Below, piece after piece: positions 51,088-59,736 of a DNA stretch of 64,000 nt. Made by a program: the position numbers and the translations under genes. This stretch comes from Candidatus Saccharimonadota bacterium (lineage in GTDB: Bacteria; Patescibacteriota; Saccharimonadia; Saccharimonadales; Saccharimonadaceae). The notes below the pieces were generated by a model. The model was not told the origin of the DNA and did no database searches. It saw only the letters and a program-made list of their open reading frames with translations. The stretch is taken from positions 124,001-188,000 of the forward strand of contig CAJPUO010000001.1 of NCBI GenBank assembly GCA_905373795.1. The letters run 5' to 3'. Every line of letters starts with the position of its first letter. Positions within the stretch are counted from its first letter, which is position 1.

Positions 51088-51525
51088 ATGAAAATTGTAA
51101 TTGTCAGCGGCTATTTTAATCCATTGCACGGAGGTCACCTTAATTTATTTGAAGCGGCAGCTCAGCTAGGGGATAGGTTGCTAGTGATTGTTAATAATGA
51201 TAAGCAGCAGCTGATAAAAAAAGGCAAAATTATCCTTGATGAACAAAATCGATTACGCCTAATTCGGGCCTTACGAGTAGTTGATGAGGTGGTGTTGTCA
51301 ATCGATGAAGACGGTACGCAATGTGCTACTCTTGATCATCTTGCGAGATTGTTTGAGGGTAATGAGCTGATATTTGCAAACGGTGGCGATCGTAATTCTA
51401 CTGCCGAAATACCAGAGGCGACTGTCTGTGAAAAATACGGTATTAAAATGCAGTTTTGTGTTGGTGACAGCGAAAAATATGATTCATCGACGCGAATCAA
51501 TCAAGCGACTGGCTCAGAAAACTAA
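51088..51525 (+). CDS. Cytidylyltransferase-like nucleotidyltransferase
   Basis: 145 residues. IVIVSGYFNPLHGGHLNLFEAAAQLGDRLLVIV holds the H-x-G-H motif, and near the end SSTRINQA is the ISST-x-x-R-like motif of this superfamily. Related to glycerol-3-phosphate cytidylyltransferase (TagD) and the RfaE nucleotidyl domain, so it should make a CDP- or ADP-activated glycan precursor. It has TATAAT at 51059-51064 and a strong GAGGAGG site. Substrate not predictable. Converges with and overlaps a GT4 gene by four bases. Confidence 0.88.
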   Translation: MKIVIVSGYFNPLHGGHLNLFEAAAQLGDRLLVIVNNDKQQLIKKGKIILDEQNRLRLIRALRVVDEVVLSIDEDGTQCATLDHLARLFEGNELIFANGGDRNSTAEIPEATVCEKYGIKMQFCVGDSEKYDSSTRINQATGSEN

Positions 51526-52616
51526 TCCTTAACTACGCTATTGTAAACTGCCAACGTCTGCTCGGCCATCCGCTGCCAGGAAAAAGTTTTGACGTGCTGC
51601 TTGCCTTTTTTAATCAACTGGCGGCGTAGTTTCTCGTCTGTTAGAAGGTCATCAATAGCGCGTGCTATATCCTCGACATCGTACGGATCAAAATAGTGAG
51701 CGGCATCGCCGTGAGTTTCTGGCAGGCAAGTAGCGGTGCTTGAAGCGACTGGCGCACCATGGAGCATGGCCTCAAGGCCTGGCAAACCAAAACCTTCACT
51801 TAGTGACGGGAAGCAATAAACAGCCGTATTTTCGTACATCCAGCGTAATTGCTCATCTGATATAAAATCAGTAAAAATGACGTTTTTAATATTATGTTCG
51901 TTAACGTAAGCTTCGTGTCGAGCGTAATTACTATCCTTCTTGCCAGCCAAGGCTAATGTCAGCTCTGGGTGCTTTTTTTGTAATAATGCAAAAGCATCAA
52001 TCAGCCGCCGTAAATTTTTATGCGGTGTTGGACGGCCAATATACATAATAAATTTTTTGCCAATCAGTTCTTTGACAGGATCATTACCCTTTGGTAACTC
52101 GTCGGCTGACTCCAGCGTCACTGTAATTTTATCTGGACTAATCCCGGTAAATCCAACCAAATCATTTTTCACGAAATCGGAAATAGTGATAATATGAGCG
52201 GATTTTCGCGCTACCTTTTTATTTACCCACTTGTAGATTTGCTGCTTTACCCAGAAAATTACAGGATTTTTATCAGGATTCTTGAACCGAACGGTGGTCA
52301 AATCTTGCATGGTGGTGACGACTGGACTAGCATGATACCAAACTGGTTGCTGAACCATCGCAAAATGCACCAGGTCTAGATTCAGCCCCTCCAATTGTTT
52401 TTTAAAATCAATTTGTTCAGAAAAAGTATATTCTTTATAGGGGCAGGCAATTTTTTGGAAACGTGGGTTGGTTGGCTGCCAGCTGTCAAAATCTTTTGGC
52501 TTTAGTAGAATAATATAATCGTTTTTCTTGTCAATTTTTTGTAAATAATGGATCAGGCGCTCGATGTAGCGGCCAGTACTTGTTCGTAATGTGCGAGCAT
52601 CAATGGCGATTTTCAT
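51522..52616 (-). CDS. GT4 glycosyltransferase
   Basis: 364 residues from ATG 52616, after AAGGAG. Retaining GT-B enzyme. N-domain start KIAIDARTLRTSTGRYIERLI; C-domain motifs KFIMYIGRPTPHKNLRRLIDAF and the E-x7-E pattern in FPSLSEGFGLPGLEAM. Typical of mannosyl- or rhamnosyltransferases of O-antigen loci. Overlaps the upstream GT4 gene by 17 bases. Confidence 0.93.
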   Translation of the reverse strand: MKIAIDARTLRTSTGRYIERLIHYLQKIDKKNDYIILLKPKDFDSWQPTNPRFQKIACPYKEYTFSEQIDFKKQLEGLNLDLVHFAMVQQPVWYHASPVVTTMQDLTTVRFKNPDKNPVIFWVKQQIYKWVNKKVARKSAHIITISDFVKNDLVGFTGISPDKITVTLESADELPKGNDPVKELIGKKFIMYIGRPTPHKNLRRLIDAFALLQKKHPELTLALAGKKDSNYARHEAYVNEHNIKNVIFTDFISDEQLRWMYENTAVYCFPSLSEGFGLPGLEAMLHGAPVASSTATCLPETHGDAAHYFDPYDVEDIARAIDDLLTDEKLRRQLIKKGKQHVKTFSWQRMAEQTLAVYNSVVKD

Positions 52617-53742
52617 GAGAATACTCCTTCCATGATTTTTCAACTATATTTTTCATTGATTTGCGGAAAATGGCGGCTGAAAATTCGTTAGCGGTGGCAG
52701 AAATTTTTGTTGGCGAAACTTTTTTACCCGGCAGTTCGTTTAAGGTTTTTATCAATTGCTCGGCCGTTTGTTCTGAGAAAAACCAGCCGTTTTTTCCTGG
52801 ATTAATATAATCAAGTGCGCCGCCAGCTTGGTAAGCGATCACCGGAATTCCTGCCGCTAAAGCCTCAACTGGCGCGATGCCAAAGTCTTCATGCGAGCAA
52901 AAAATAAATAAATCGGCTTCTTTGATGTGCTTTTCTCGCGTTACATCATCAACAAATCCTAAGAAATTTGTATGTGGGCCGGCCAGTTTTTTTAGACGAT
53001 CCATATCGGGGCCTTTACCCATAATATCCAGCTGCCAACCAAGTTTTTGGCAGGCGTCGATAGCTACATCAAGTCGCTTCATCGGCACAATTCTTCCCCA
53101 AATCAGGCAGCACGGCTTTTTAGGAATGACTGTTTGCTGACGAGTTTTAGCCAGCAGTGAGAAATTTGATAAGTCGATTGGCGGAAAAATAACAGTGCTT
53201 TTTTTCTGGTAAAATTCTGCGATATCAGCTTGGATGCCGGTGGAATTGGCAATGAAAATATCAACTTGCTGGGCAGCAGTAAAATCGCGTTTTTTCAGCG
53301 GACGAACCAAAGTTTTTAAGCCTAATCTGGCTAGCCAGCGCGGACGAAAACTGGGGCGCTTAATATATTCATCATAATGCCGCCAATAAAAGTGCGTTGG
53401 CGTGTGGCAATAGCAAATATGTAATTGTTCGGGGCGGGATTTGCGGGCAAATTTAGCTTCGCCATTACCCGAGCTAGAAATGATAATATCATACTCGCTA
53501 AGGTCAAGCTGTGCAAACCACCATTGCCTCAAGAGCGGCAAAAAGCGACGGATTTTCGAAAAAGGCCAGCACTGCAAGTAACCAGTGACGACTTTATTAT
53601 CTAGCTTGTTTCGCCATTCATCGCTACAAAAAGAAGTGTAAATTGGCGCCTCTGGATATAATTTGTGAATTTCTAAGACGACTTTTTCAGCGCCACCACC
53701 ATACAACCAGTCATGAACTATGGCAATTTTTGGCTTGCTCAT
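52600..53742 (-). CDS. GT4 glycosyltransferase (WbaZ/mannosyltransferase-like)
   Basis: 380 residues from ATG 53742, sharing bases with the upstream stop (TGATG). KIAIVHDWLYGGGAEKVVLEIHKLYPEAPIYTSF is the start seen in WbaZ-type mannosyltransferases, with HICYCHTPTHFYW and the EDFGIAPVEALAAGIPVIAYQAGGALDYI donor site. A longer reading frame would reach into the preceding gene and has no ribosome site. Acts early on lipid-linked sugar made by the neighbouring sugar transferase, by analogy with similar clusters. Confidence 0.92.
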   Translation of the reverse strand: MSKPKIAIVHDWLYGGGAEKVVLEIHKLYPEAPIYTSFCSDEWRNKLDNKVVTGYLQCWPFSKIRRFLPLLRQWWFAQLDLSEYDIIISSSGNGEAKFARKSRPEQLHICYCHTPTHFYWRHYDEYIKRPSFRPRWLARLGLKTLVRPLKKRDFTAAQQVDIFIANSTGIQADIAEFYQKKSTVIFPPIDLSNFSLLAKTRQQTVIPKKPCCLIWGRIVPMKRLDVAIDACQKLGWQLDIMGKGPDMDRLKKLAGPHTNFLGFVDDVTREKHIKEADLFIFCSHEDFGIAPVEALAAGIPVIAYQAGGALDYINPGKNGWFFSEQTAEQLIKTLNELPGKKVSPTKISATANEFSAAIFRKSMKNIVEKSWKEYSHENRH

Positions 53743-55163
53743 CAATTGTCCTTTTGGAAAATAACCAAGCAGGTTTTTAATAGAATAGTGATATCCAGCC
53801 ATAAGCTCCAGTTTTGCACATAGTATAGGTCAATTCGCCGCCGCTCCTCAAAGCTAATACTGCGCCTGCCAGAAACTACCGCCAGCCCAGTCAGTCCGGA
53901 CTTTACCGCCAGTAAAACATGTTTTTTATCGTATGCGCTGAGTTCGTGTGGCACCAGTGCGCGCGGTCCAACTAGGCTGATGTCACCCTTCAAGACATTA
54001 AACAGCTGCGGCAATTCGTCCAGACTAAACCGGCGGATAAAACGGCCGACTGGCGTAACACGAAAATCATAGTCAAGTTTATCGCCGTTTTTACGATACT
54101 CTTCAATCAGCTCCGGTTTGCCGACCATTTGGAATACTTCTTCGTCAGTTTTACCGTCAAATTTGGCATAATGCGAGCGGAATTTGTAAACTTTGAACGG
54201 CCGGTTATAACGAGTGAGTCGCTTTTGTTGTTTGCCGTGCATCAGGATTGGGCCGGCTGGGTCGCTAATTTTCACGGCAATTGCCACTAAAAGCATTATC
54301 GGCGAGGCTAAAATAATACCAATTGTCCCGCCAACGATATCCATAATTCGTTTCACAATCTGGCCGTAACCCATCAGCGGCGTCGGATGAGCGTGAATTA
54401 GCGGCACGGAATCGATGATGTCAATGGTGTGTTTGGCGGTCATAATTCCGTCAAGTTCCGGCGATTGGTAAAAATCAAGATAGTGCTTTTGGGCAAGCTG
54501 GTAATGTTCGCCGACTTTTTTTGAATCAGTTTGGATGATAACGTCAATTTTATCTCTAGTCAGCGCCGATTCCAGCGATGATCGCCTTAGTTTCTTCAGT
54601 TCAATCGGAATAAACTCAGCCCGCGCCACAATCCCGCTAATCTTAAAGCCAGTCAATGGATTGTTATCAATAAAATCGGCCAAAACATGAGTTAAATCGC
54701 AATTGCCAATCAGCATAACTCGGCGCGCCCCCAGGCCGCGTTTTAACAGCCGCAAGCGAATAATATTTGCCATACTCCGAAACATCATCAGTAAAATAAA
54801 GCCGATTCCCGCGGCATAGACAGCGACAAGCTTGGCCGGAAACAGCGGCGTGTTGGTGAAAAAGGTTACTGAAATCATAATCATAATTCCGGTAACTGAC
54901 GCCAGAAGAATTCGTCCAAATTGGCGTAAAGGATGCGTGTAGCTTTCGCGGTCGTATAGTCCGAAGAAATAAAACATAATAATCCATAGCGGCAAGGTCA
55001 TGATGATAGAAGTGATAAAATCTAGAGCATTAATGCTAATGTGAAACGGTCTGGGGTCTAAGGAAATTCGCAGCACATAAGCAATGGTAAAGGCGCTCAC
55101 TAAAGCCAGAATATCCAGGACAACTAAGGCAATTTTGAAGTAAAAATCAGACTTTTTCCGCAT
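53742..55163 (-). CDS. Polyprenyl-phosphate sugar-1-phosphate transferase (WcaJ/WbaP type)
   Basis: 473 residues from ATG 55163. Starts glycan assembly by moving a sugar phosphate onto undecaprenyl phosphate. Four N-terminal helices, a central nucleotide-binding-like domain, one more helix (~285-305), then the catalytic bacterial sugar-transferase domain with KVYKFRSHYAKFDG, RRFSLDELPQLFNVLKGDISLVGPR and GLAVVSGR. A WbaP-like layout. TATAAT lies 13 bases before the start. The gene overlaps the ligase gene by 17 bases. Confidence 0.94.
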   Translation of the reverse strand: MRKKSDFYFKIALVVLDILALVSAFTIAYVLRISLDPRPFHISINALDFITSIIMTLPLWIIMFYFFGLYDRESYTHPLRQFGRILLASVTGIMIMISVTFFTNTPLFPAKLVAVYAAGIGFILLMMFRSMANIIRLRLLKRGLGARRVMLIGNCDLTHVLADFIDNNPLTGFKISGIVARAEFIPIELKKLRRSSLESALTRDKIDVIIQTDSKKVGEHYQLAQKHYLDFYQSPELDGIMTAKHTIDIIDSVPLIHAHPTPLMGYGQIVKRIMDIVGGTIGIILASPIMLLVAIAVKISDPAGPILMHGKQQKRLTRYNRPFKVYKFRSHYAKFDGKTDEEVFQMVGKPELIEEYRKNGDKLDYDFRVTPVGRFIRRFSLDELPQLFNVLKGDISLVGPRALVPHELSAYDKKHVLLAVKSGLTGLAVVSGRRSISFEERRRIDLYYVQNWSLWLDITILLKTCLVIFQKDN

Positions 55164-56574
55164 AATCTTTGGGGTAATTATACAAAAATATACCAATTAT
55201 AGCAAAACAATGGATTGTATTAATGAAACTACCGAAAAACCAAAAGTGTATAAATAAGGTAACTGTCAACGATAAAATAAATTGGGCTTTAGTTTGGCGG
55301 AGATTTTTTATGGCAAAGAAGAGAATAATAAACGGCGTAATGATGAGCGGCAGCAGTCCGATAATACCCAGTCCGCTAAGTAGTAAAATGTAGAAAATGT
55401 AGACGGTTTGGTCGGTTGGCACACTAACGTGGAGGTGCTTTTGGATAAAGCTGCCGAGATTGCCGAGACCGACGCCGAAGAAAAAGGCGCGCGGCGAGTT
55501 TAGCCAGGATTTAATCGCTAGATCGCTGGCGCTAAGACGGTCGTTGGCTGAGGCTTCGACAAAACCGGCAGGTTGAAAGGTTTGTTCTGGTGAAGTTGGT
55601 TTTGCGCCCGGTGTGCTACGCGGAGAAGGGTTTTTCGCCGCTTGTGCTGGCTGGTTTTTCACGGTGGTTTTTTGCGGAATTTTGATTCGGCCGAGTGATA
55701 GTTGGTCAATCATACTAACAAGCGTGTTGTGCGCGATGAACGGCGAGCTGCTATAGCGGATATTGGCGGATAAAAATAGTAAAGTAAATCCGAAAAACGT
55801 GCCGATAATAATCAGAGGAAGTTTTTTATAGAGGAAAGAGATGTTGAGGCGCTTGATTGAGGCTATAGCGATGAAAATTATGATGGCTAGAAAAATTGCT
55901 AAGAACCCGCCGCGAGAAAAAGTCAAGGCGATGGCTGTGGCAGTGAAAAATAAGCTGAATTGAGCGAGGCGAGATTTTGGCTGGAAGAGGGCTAAGAAAA
56001 AGGCGGGTAGCAGGGCGTTGGCTAGAAACTGCGGTTCGGCAGCGAATAGATTGATGCGCGGAAAACCAAAAACATCAGCTTTACAGCCAGAACAAAGCGT
56101 GCCAAAGCCAGTTGGTTCAAAGGTGGCGGCGATGAGTTGGGTAATTGCTAAGATTCCGAAAACCAGGCCGCTCCATAGGCCAATGCGGATGAACTTATGT
56201 TTTTGGTTTTTAGATAATTGGCGGTAGGTTACAGCGGCTGCCAAACCGATAGCCAGTAAAAATAAGAGCGACAATGAATAAAGTGCGGTGCGAAGACGCG
56301 CCTCGGCGAAAAAGACGCCGATAGACATGACTAGAAGAATTGCTAAAAACCCGCCAATTAGGTAACGATTTTTAAGGAATCTTTGGCAGTTTGTAAATAA
56401 TAGCGGTAAAGATGTGACAAGGAGGCCAGCGGCTGCCATTTGATATAAGCCCAGGCGCAGGGAGGAAAAATCGAGGATTGCTAAACTTAAGCTGGGACTT
56501 AAGGCAAAGACGCCGCCAAAAATAACTATTGCCAGAAGCCAAAATCGAACATCGCCCATAAAGTCTTTTACCAT
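55147..56574 (-). CDS. O-antigen ligase/polymerase-family membrane protein
   Basis: 475 residues from ATG 56574, which is six bases after TATACT. About 11 helices, with a long outer loop (~315-390) that includes a Pro/Ala linker (KNQPAQAAKNPSPRSTPGAKP). FAAEPQFLANALLPAFFLAL and FSRGGFLAIFLAIIIFI lie in the Wzy/WaaL-type core, where the Arg of SRGG is typical. It would join finished glycan to its acceptor or polymerise repeats. In a cell lacking classic lipid A the acceptor is unknown. First gene of the operon that continues with the sugar transferase and two GT4 genes. Confidence 0.87.
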   Translation of the reverse strand: MVKDFMGDVRFWLLAIVIFGGVFALSPSLSLAILDFSSLRLGLYQMAAAGLLVTSLPLLFTNCQRFLKNRYLIGGFLAILLVMSIGVFFAEARLRTALYSLSLLFLLAIGLAAAVTYRQLSKNQKHKFIRIGLWSGLVFGILAITQLIAATFEPTGFGTLCSGCKADVFGFPRINLFAAEPQFLANALLPAFFLALFQPKSRLAQFSLFFTATAIALTFSRGGFLAIFLAIIIFIAIASIKRLNISFLYKKLPLIIIGTFFGFTLLFLSANIRYSSSPFIAHNTLVSMIDQLSLGRIKIPQKTTVKNQPAQAAKNPSPRSTPGAKPTSPEQTFQPAGFVEASANDRLSASDLAIKSWLNSPRAFFFGVGLGNLGSFIQKHLHVSVPTDQTVYIFYILLLSGLGIIGLLPLIITPFIILFFAIKNLRQTKAQFILSLTVTLFIHFWFFGSFINTIHCFAIIGIFLYNYPKDYAEKV

Positions 56575-56580
56575 ATTGTA

Positions 56581-56602
56581 AGTATAACGCATGGTGTATA
56601 CT
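56581..56602. promoter_or_regulatory. Back-to-back promoters of the ligase operon and lexA-like gene
   Basis: TATACT on the minus strand (56586-56581) and TATACT on the plus strand (56597-56602) are only ten bases apart, each six bases from its ATG. The two polymerases could not bind together, and the 34 bases between the start codons must carry any operator. Confidence 0.65.
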
Positions 56603-56608
56603 TTAGAT

Positions 56609-56941
56609 ATGCAACTGACGAAAAAGCAGAAATTGATGCTGGATTTTATCGATGGGTTTATCAAGGGTAATGGCTATAGTCCGACGCTGCGGGAAATTAT
56701 GCGGGCGCTGGGGTATAAGTCGGTCTCGACGGTGGCAAAGCACGTCGATAATTTGGTGGCGGCAGGGCTACTTGACAAGCGTGACGGCGAGGTGCGGTCA
56801 TTGGTGCTATGCCAGGTGGAAAAAGAGGCTTGGTGGCAAAACTTGGTGAAGGAGATTAAACAGCGGGAAGCAGCGGATGATGAGAAATCGCGCTCGGAAG
56901 CGGAGGTTTTGAAAAAAGCCCTGGAAATTGTCCGCCGGTAA
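56609..56941 (+). CDS. LexA-type winged-helix repressor lacking the protease domain
   Basis: 110 residues from ATG 56609, six bases after TATACT. Residues 1-65 match the LexA DNA-binding domain: LTKKQKLMLDFIDGFIKGNGYSPTLREIMRALGYKSVSTVAKHVDNLVAAGLL. The remaining ~45 residues form a charged helix, where LexA would have its autocleavage and S24 peptidase domain. So it cannot self-cleave after DNA damage and probably answers to another cue. It may dimerise by the C-terminal helix. Its start region is shared with the glycan operon promoter, a likely target. Confidence 0.88.
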   Translation: MQLTKKQKLMLDFIDGFIKGNGYSPTLREIMRALGYKSVSTVAKHVDNLVAAGLLDKRDGEVRSLVLCQVEKEAWWQNLVKEIKQREAADDEKSRSEAEVLKKALEIVRR

Positions 56942-56942
56942 C

Positions 56943-56971
56943 TTTACAACTGATTGAAAACTCGCTATAAT
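56943..56971 (+). promoter_or_regulatory. tRNA-Asn promoter
   Basis: TTTACA (56943-56948), spacer 17, TATAAT (56966-56971), eleven bases before the tRNA. Confidence 0.7.
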
Positions 56972-56982
56972 ACGACACATAT

Positions 56983-57057
56983 TCCGGGGTAGCTCAGCGG
57001 TAGAGCGGTTGGCTGTTAACCAATAGGCCGCGGGTTCGAACCCCGCCCCCGGAGCCA
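56983..57057 (+). tRNA. tRNA-Asn (anticodon GTT)
   Basis: TCCGGGG pairs with CCCCGGA, then G and encoded CCA. The anticodon loop CTGTTAA between GTTGG and CCAAT gives GTT. Followed by a terminator hairpin that contains the left copy of the 16-base direct repeat. Confidence 0.96.
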
Positions 57058-57072
57058 AGGAACTGGCTGAAG

Positions 57073-57096
57073 ACTGTCCCGCGCGGGCAGTTTTAT
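57073..57096 (+). terminator. Intrinsic terminator of tRNA-Asn
   Basis: Stem ACTGTCC/GGGCAGT (one T-G pair) with a CGCGC-type loop and four T residues. Sits 15 bases after the CCA end. Confidence 0.8.
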
Positions 57097-57098
57097 AT
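57083..57098 (+). repeat. 16-base direct repeat, left copy
   Basis: GCGGGCAGTTTTATAT, covering the 3' arm of the tRNA-Asn terminator. The identical 16 bases recur at 61780-61795; flanking bases differ on both sides of each copy. Confidence 0.75.
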
Positions 57099-57465
57099 TT
57101 CCTTGAGTAATCGCCATAGCACTAAACGGTTACTAAGAAGTAATACTTGCATTAATGGTTTTAGTTTATCAAGTAGTTGTATCGGCTCGGCCTGTTCATT
57201 ATGAGCTTTAGTTACTGTCAACAAAGTTGAAACTTATATTCAAGACAATTTCTTATGCGTACTAAGTAAGGCGTTTTTGCACTAGGAGATAGATTCTCGC
57301 TGAAACAGGTATAAATAGAGGAGAGTTTTAGACACTGCTTTAATAGCCGCTAACAACCGATAACAATAGACCTAGCGCCTATTTGTGTTCTTTTTTAGAG
57401 AATAATCTGTCCTAGTAAGTATCTAAATATCCATCATAGGTAACATTTGCATGTTTCTTAGTCGA
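57099..57465. other. Gene-free stretch between tRNA-Asn terminator and aminotransferase
   Basis: 367 AT-rich bases with no frame I would call a gene, no tRNA-like fold and no clear terminator for the minus-strand operon that ends at 57466. It may be decayed island DNA or an untranslated tail. Confidence 0.5.
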
Positions 57466-58716
57466 TTAAACGCCATATTCTACTTCAAAAGCTTTAAATA
57501 GATTTACGTACTGGTCTATTAATGTCTTATCTTTTTCAAGCCCTCTAGTAAATGTAGGTAAGCTCACTCTTCCTGAGAAATACTCAGTAGCACCAGGGAA
57601 ATCTCCTTCTATCTTAACTGGCTTATCATAGCCAAGGCTCATTTTGTCTAGATTTAAGAATAAGGGCTTTTTGTGAAGTGGAGTGCTATCAGGTATTTTT
57701 ATTTCCATATTTAGGTTGCGCAAAATTAATACAGCTTCTTTTGTTGGAATTTTGATTTTATTAGCATGAATTTTACCTTTGTAGCCATACATTGCCCCTT
57801 CATAGAAACCATCATGTATAACAGGTGCATCAATAAACGAAACTTCGTTTAATCTGTTAGTAAAGTATTCAAGAGATTCTCTTCTCTTTTTGATAATTTC
57901 AAAGATTTCACCGCTATCTAATAATGCATGAGACATTACAGCAGAGTATGGGTGCATACGATAGTTCTCTCCAAACCCAGTCTCATAGCCACTATATTTA
58001 TTAAACAGATCATCGTACCCTTCGTTTTTAATTCGTTCTAATGCCTCAACTGCGCGTACCTCAAAATGCCCAAGCAAATTAGCACGTATATAAACACTTG
58101 GATTGTTTGTCATAATAAAACCACCCTCACCAGAAGTAAGAGTTTTGCGTGCACCGATACTAAAACATGCAACATCACCATACGTACCCAACAATTTATT
58201 CTTATAAGGAGTAAAGTGAGCATGAGAGCAGTCTTCCACGACCTTTAGATTGTGTATTTTTGCAATCTCCATAATTTTTTCCATATCACAAGCAACACCC
58301 CACATATGCGTAACTGCGATAGCCTTTGTCTTTTCGGTAATCTTTCGCTCAATATCTTCTGGATCAATGTTGCCGGTATCTTTATTACCATCAGCAAATA
58401 CTGGCACAGCACCAATTCTTAGAAGCGGAGTTACAGTAGCTAAGAAAGTATACGTAGGAACTATCACCTCATCGCCCGGCTCAATACCTATACCTACGTA
58501 AGCTGAGTTTAATGCGCTTGTACCTGTGTTTGTAAGAATAATATACTCTTGATTATAATAACGACTCAAAAATCTTTCCAATTTCTCATATATGCCAGTA
58601 TCTCCGTAAATAGACATATCTCCACCGTCGTCGATATATTGCTTCAAGGCAGATATCTGATTTTTAGTTGGGCTACCCCAACTAAAATGTGGCTTTGGTG
58701 TTGTTATTTCTTGCAT
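57466..58716 (-). CDS. DegT/DnrJ/EryC1 aminotransferase (island copy)
   Basis: 416 residues with AAGGAGGAAC before the ATG. PLP fold type I; LTNTGTSALNSAYVGIGIEPGDEVIVPTYTFLAT and the PLP-lysine motif ACFSIGARKTLTSGEGGF are clear, as is NYRMHPYSAVMSHALL. It is only distantly like the copy at 39463 and about 50 residues longer, including the end (TEYFSGRVSLPTFTRGLEKD). With the oxidoreductase next to it, an amino sugar or aminocyclitol product is likely. Third gene of a minus-strand operon. Confidence 0.92.
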   Translation of the reverse strand: MQEITTPKPHFSWGSPTKNQISALKQYIDDGGDMSIYGDTGIYEKLERFLSRYYNQEYIILTNTGTSALNSAYVGIGIEPGDEVIVPTYTFLATVTPLLRIGAVPVFADGNKDTGNIDPEDIERKITEKTKAIAVTHMWGVACDMEKIMEIAKIHNLKVVEDCSHAHFTPYKNKLLGTYGDVACFSIGARKTLTSGEGGFIMTNNPSVYIRANLLGHFEVRAVEALERIKNEGYDDLFNKYSGYETGFGENYRMHPYSAVMSHALLDSGEIFEIIKKRRESLEYFTNRLNEVSFIDAPVIHDGFYEGAMYGYKGKIHANKIKIPTKEAVLILRNLNMEIKIPDSTPLHKKPLFLNLDKMSLGYDKPVKIEGDFPGATEYFSGRVSLPTFTRGLEKDKTLIDQYVNLFKAFEVEYGV

Positions 58717-58725
58717 TGTTCCTCC

Positions 58726-59736
58726 TTAAATTGGCTTATTATATGCACTATCTAAAACTTTAACTACTGATCCACTAATCTTCACATTGTAATTAATCTC
58801 ATTTAGCATATGACGATTTTTTGAAAGTAATACCTCAATAAACATTTCGAGCGGATCGCTATCATGAGCATTATCAATCTCATAATTATATGTCTCAAAT
58901 TCTCCATTAATCTTTTGAAATGTGACTATTGAACGATCTTTTTCTTGGCCTTTTACTAATTTGAATTCAATATAACCCGCATCACCAAAAATCTCGATAC
59001 GTTGTTGTTGGGTCATTTTTGGAGCTCCTCGAATTGCACTCACGCTAATAATAGTGTCCTTCTGTTTATAGGTAAGTAGACCTACGGTATCGCTAGAGTT
59101 TCTAGGACCAACATGAGAAAGGAAGGTTAGGTTGGTTGGATTATACATATTTAGTAAATAGTGAACTGTATCGATTGTGTGATACCCGCTGTCTACCATA
59201 ATTCCACCACCCGAGAGGTGTTTGTCCGCTCTCCAGCTACCCTTAAAATCATCAAATAACTTCTGCCAGAAGTATCCGCTAACCTGATAAATACTACTAA
59301 AATTGGAAGCTAGTATATTTCTAACTTTCGACATTCCTGGCATATATTTCATCTGTGCGTGAACGCTAAATATTAGATCGTTGTGATTTGCTAGCTCGAC
59401 TAATTCTATAAACTGTGAGTGCAGTAAAGTAGGCGGTTTATCAACATGTACATGTTTGCCATTTTCTAAGAAGGTTTTTATCTGTTCATAATGAAATTGG
59501 TGCGGTGTTGAAATAATAGCAGCTGAAATTTTTTCAGATCTAGCAAGTTCTTTCCAATCGTGAATGTAATGATCAAAGTTTAGTTTATCAGCCATATTTT
59601 GACCTTCTTCTTCTGTTATGACTCCAGATAAATATTTTTTCCCAATCGCATTTGAAGACATAATGTAGGGAACATGAGTATTCTGCGCCCATCTCCCACA
59701 CCCCACTAGGCCAATATTAATTTTAAGAATTTTCAT
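58726..59736 (-). CDS. Gfo/Idh/MocA oxidoreductase (island copy)
   Basis: 336 residues, start after CTAGGAGCG. INIGLVGCGRWAQNTHVPYI is the nucleotide-binding motif; VHVDKPPTLLHSQF holds the catalytic lysine; SGGGIMVDSGYHTIDTVHYLL is the conserved second-domain motif with the active-site Asp/His. Probably makes the ketone used by the aminotransferase that begins ten bases downstream. It overlaps the guanylate-kinase-like gene by 14 bases. Confidence 0.92.
   Translation of the reverse strand: MKILKINIGLVGCGRWAQNTHVPYIMSSNAIGKKYLSGVITEEEGQNMADKLNFDHYIHDWKELARSEKISAAIISTPHQFHYEQIKTFLENGKHVHVDKPPTLLHSQFIELVELANHNDLIFSVHAQMKYMPGMSKVRNILASNFSSIYQVSGYFWQKLFDDFKGSWRADKHLSGGGIMVDSGYHTIDTVHYLLNMYNPTNLTFLSHVGPRNSSDTVGLLTYKQKDTIISVSAIRGAPKMTQQQRIEIFGDAGYIEFKLVKGQEKDRSIVTFQKINGEFETYNYEIDNAHDSDPLEMFIEVLLSKNRHMLNEINYNVKISGSVVKVLDSAYNKPI

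Noticed and set aside
56807..57058. Minus-strand frame with GAGFEPAAYWLTANRSTAELP
   Set aside because: Antisense to tRNA-Asn and to the LexA-like gene; artefact.
57099..57465. Possible small RNA or riboswitch in the gene-free stretch
   Set aside because: No stable nested stems, no terminator and no promoter that I could see by eye; a covariance search would be decisive.
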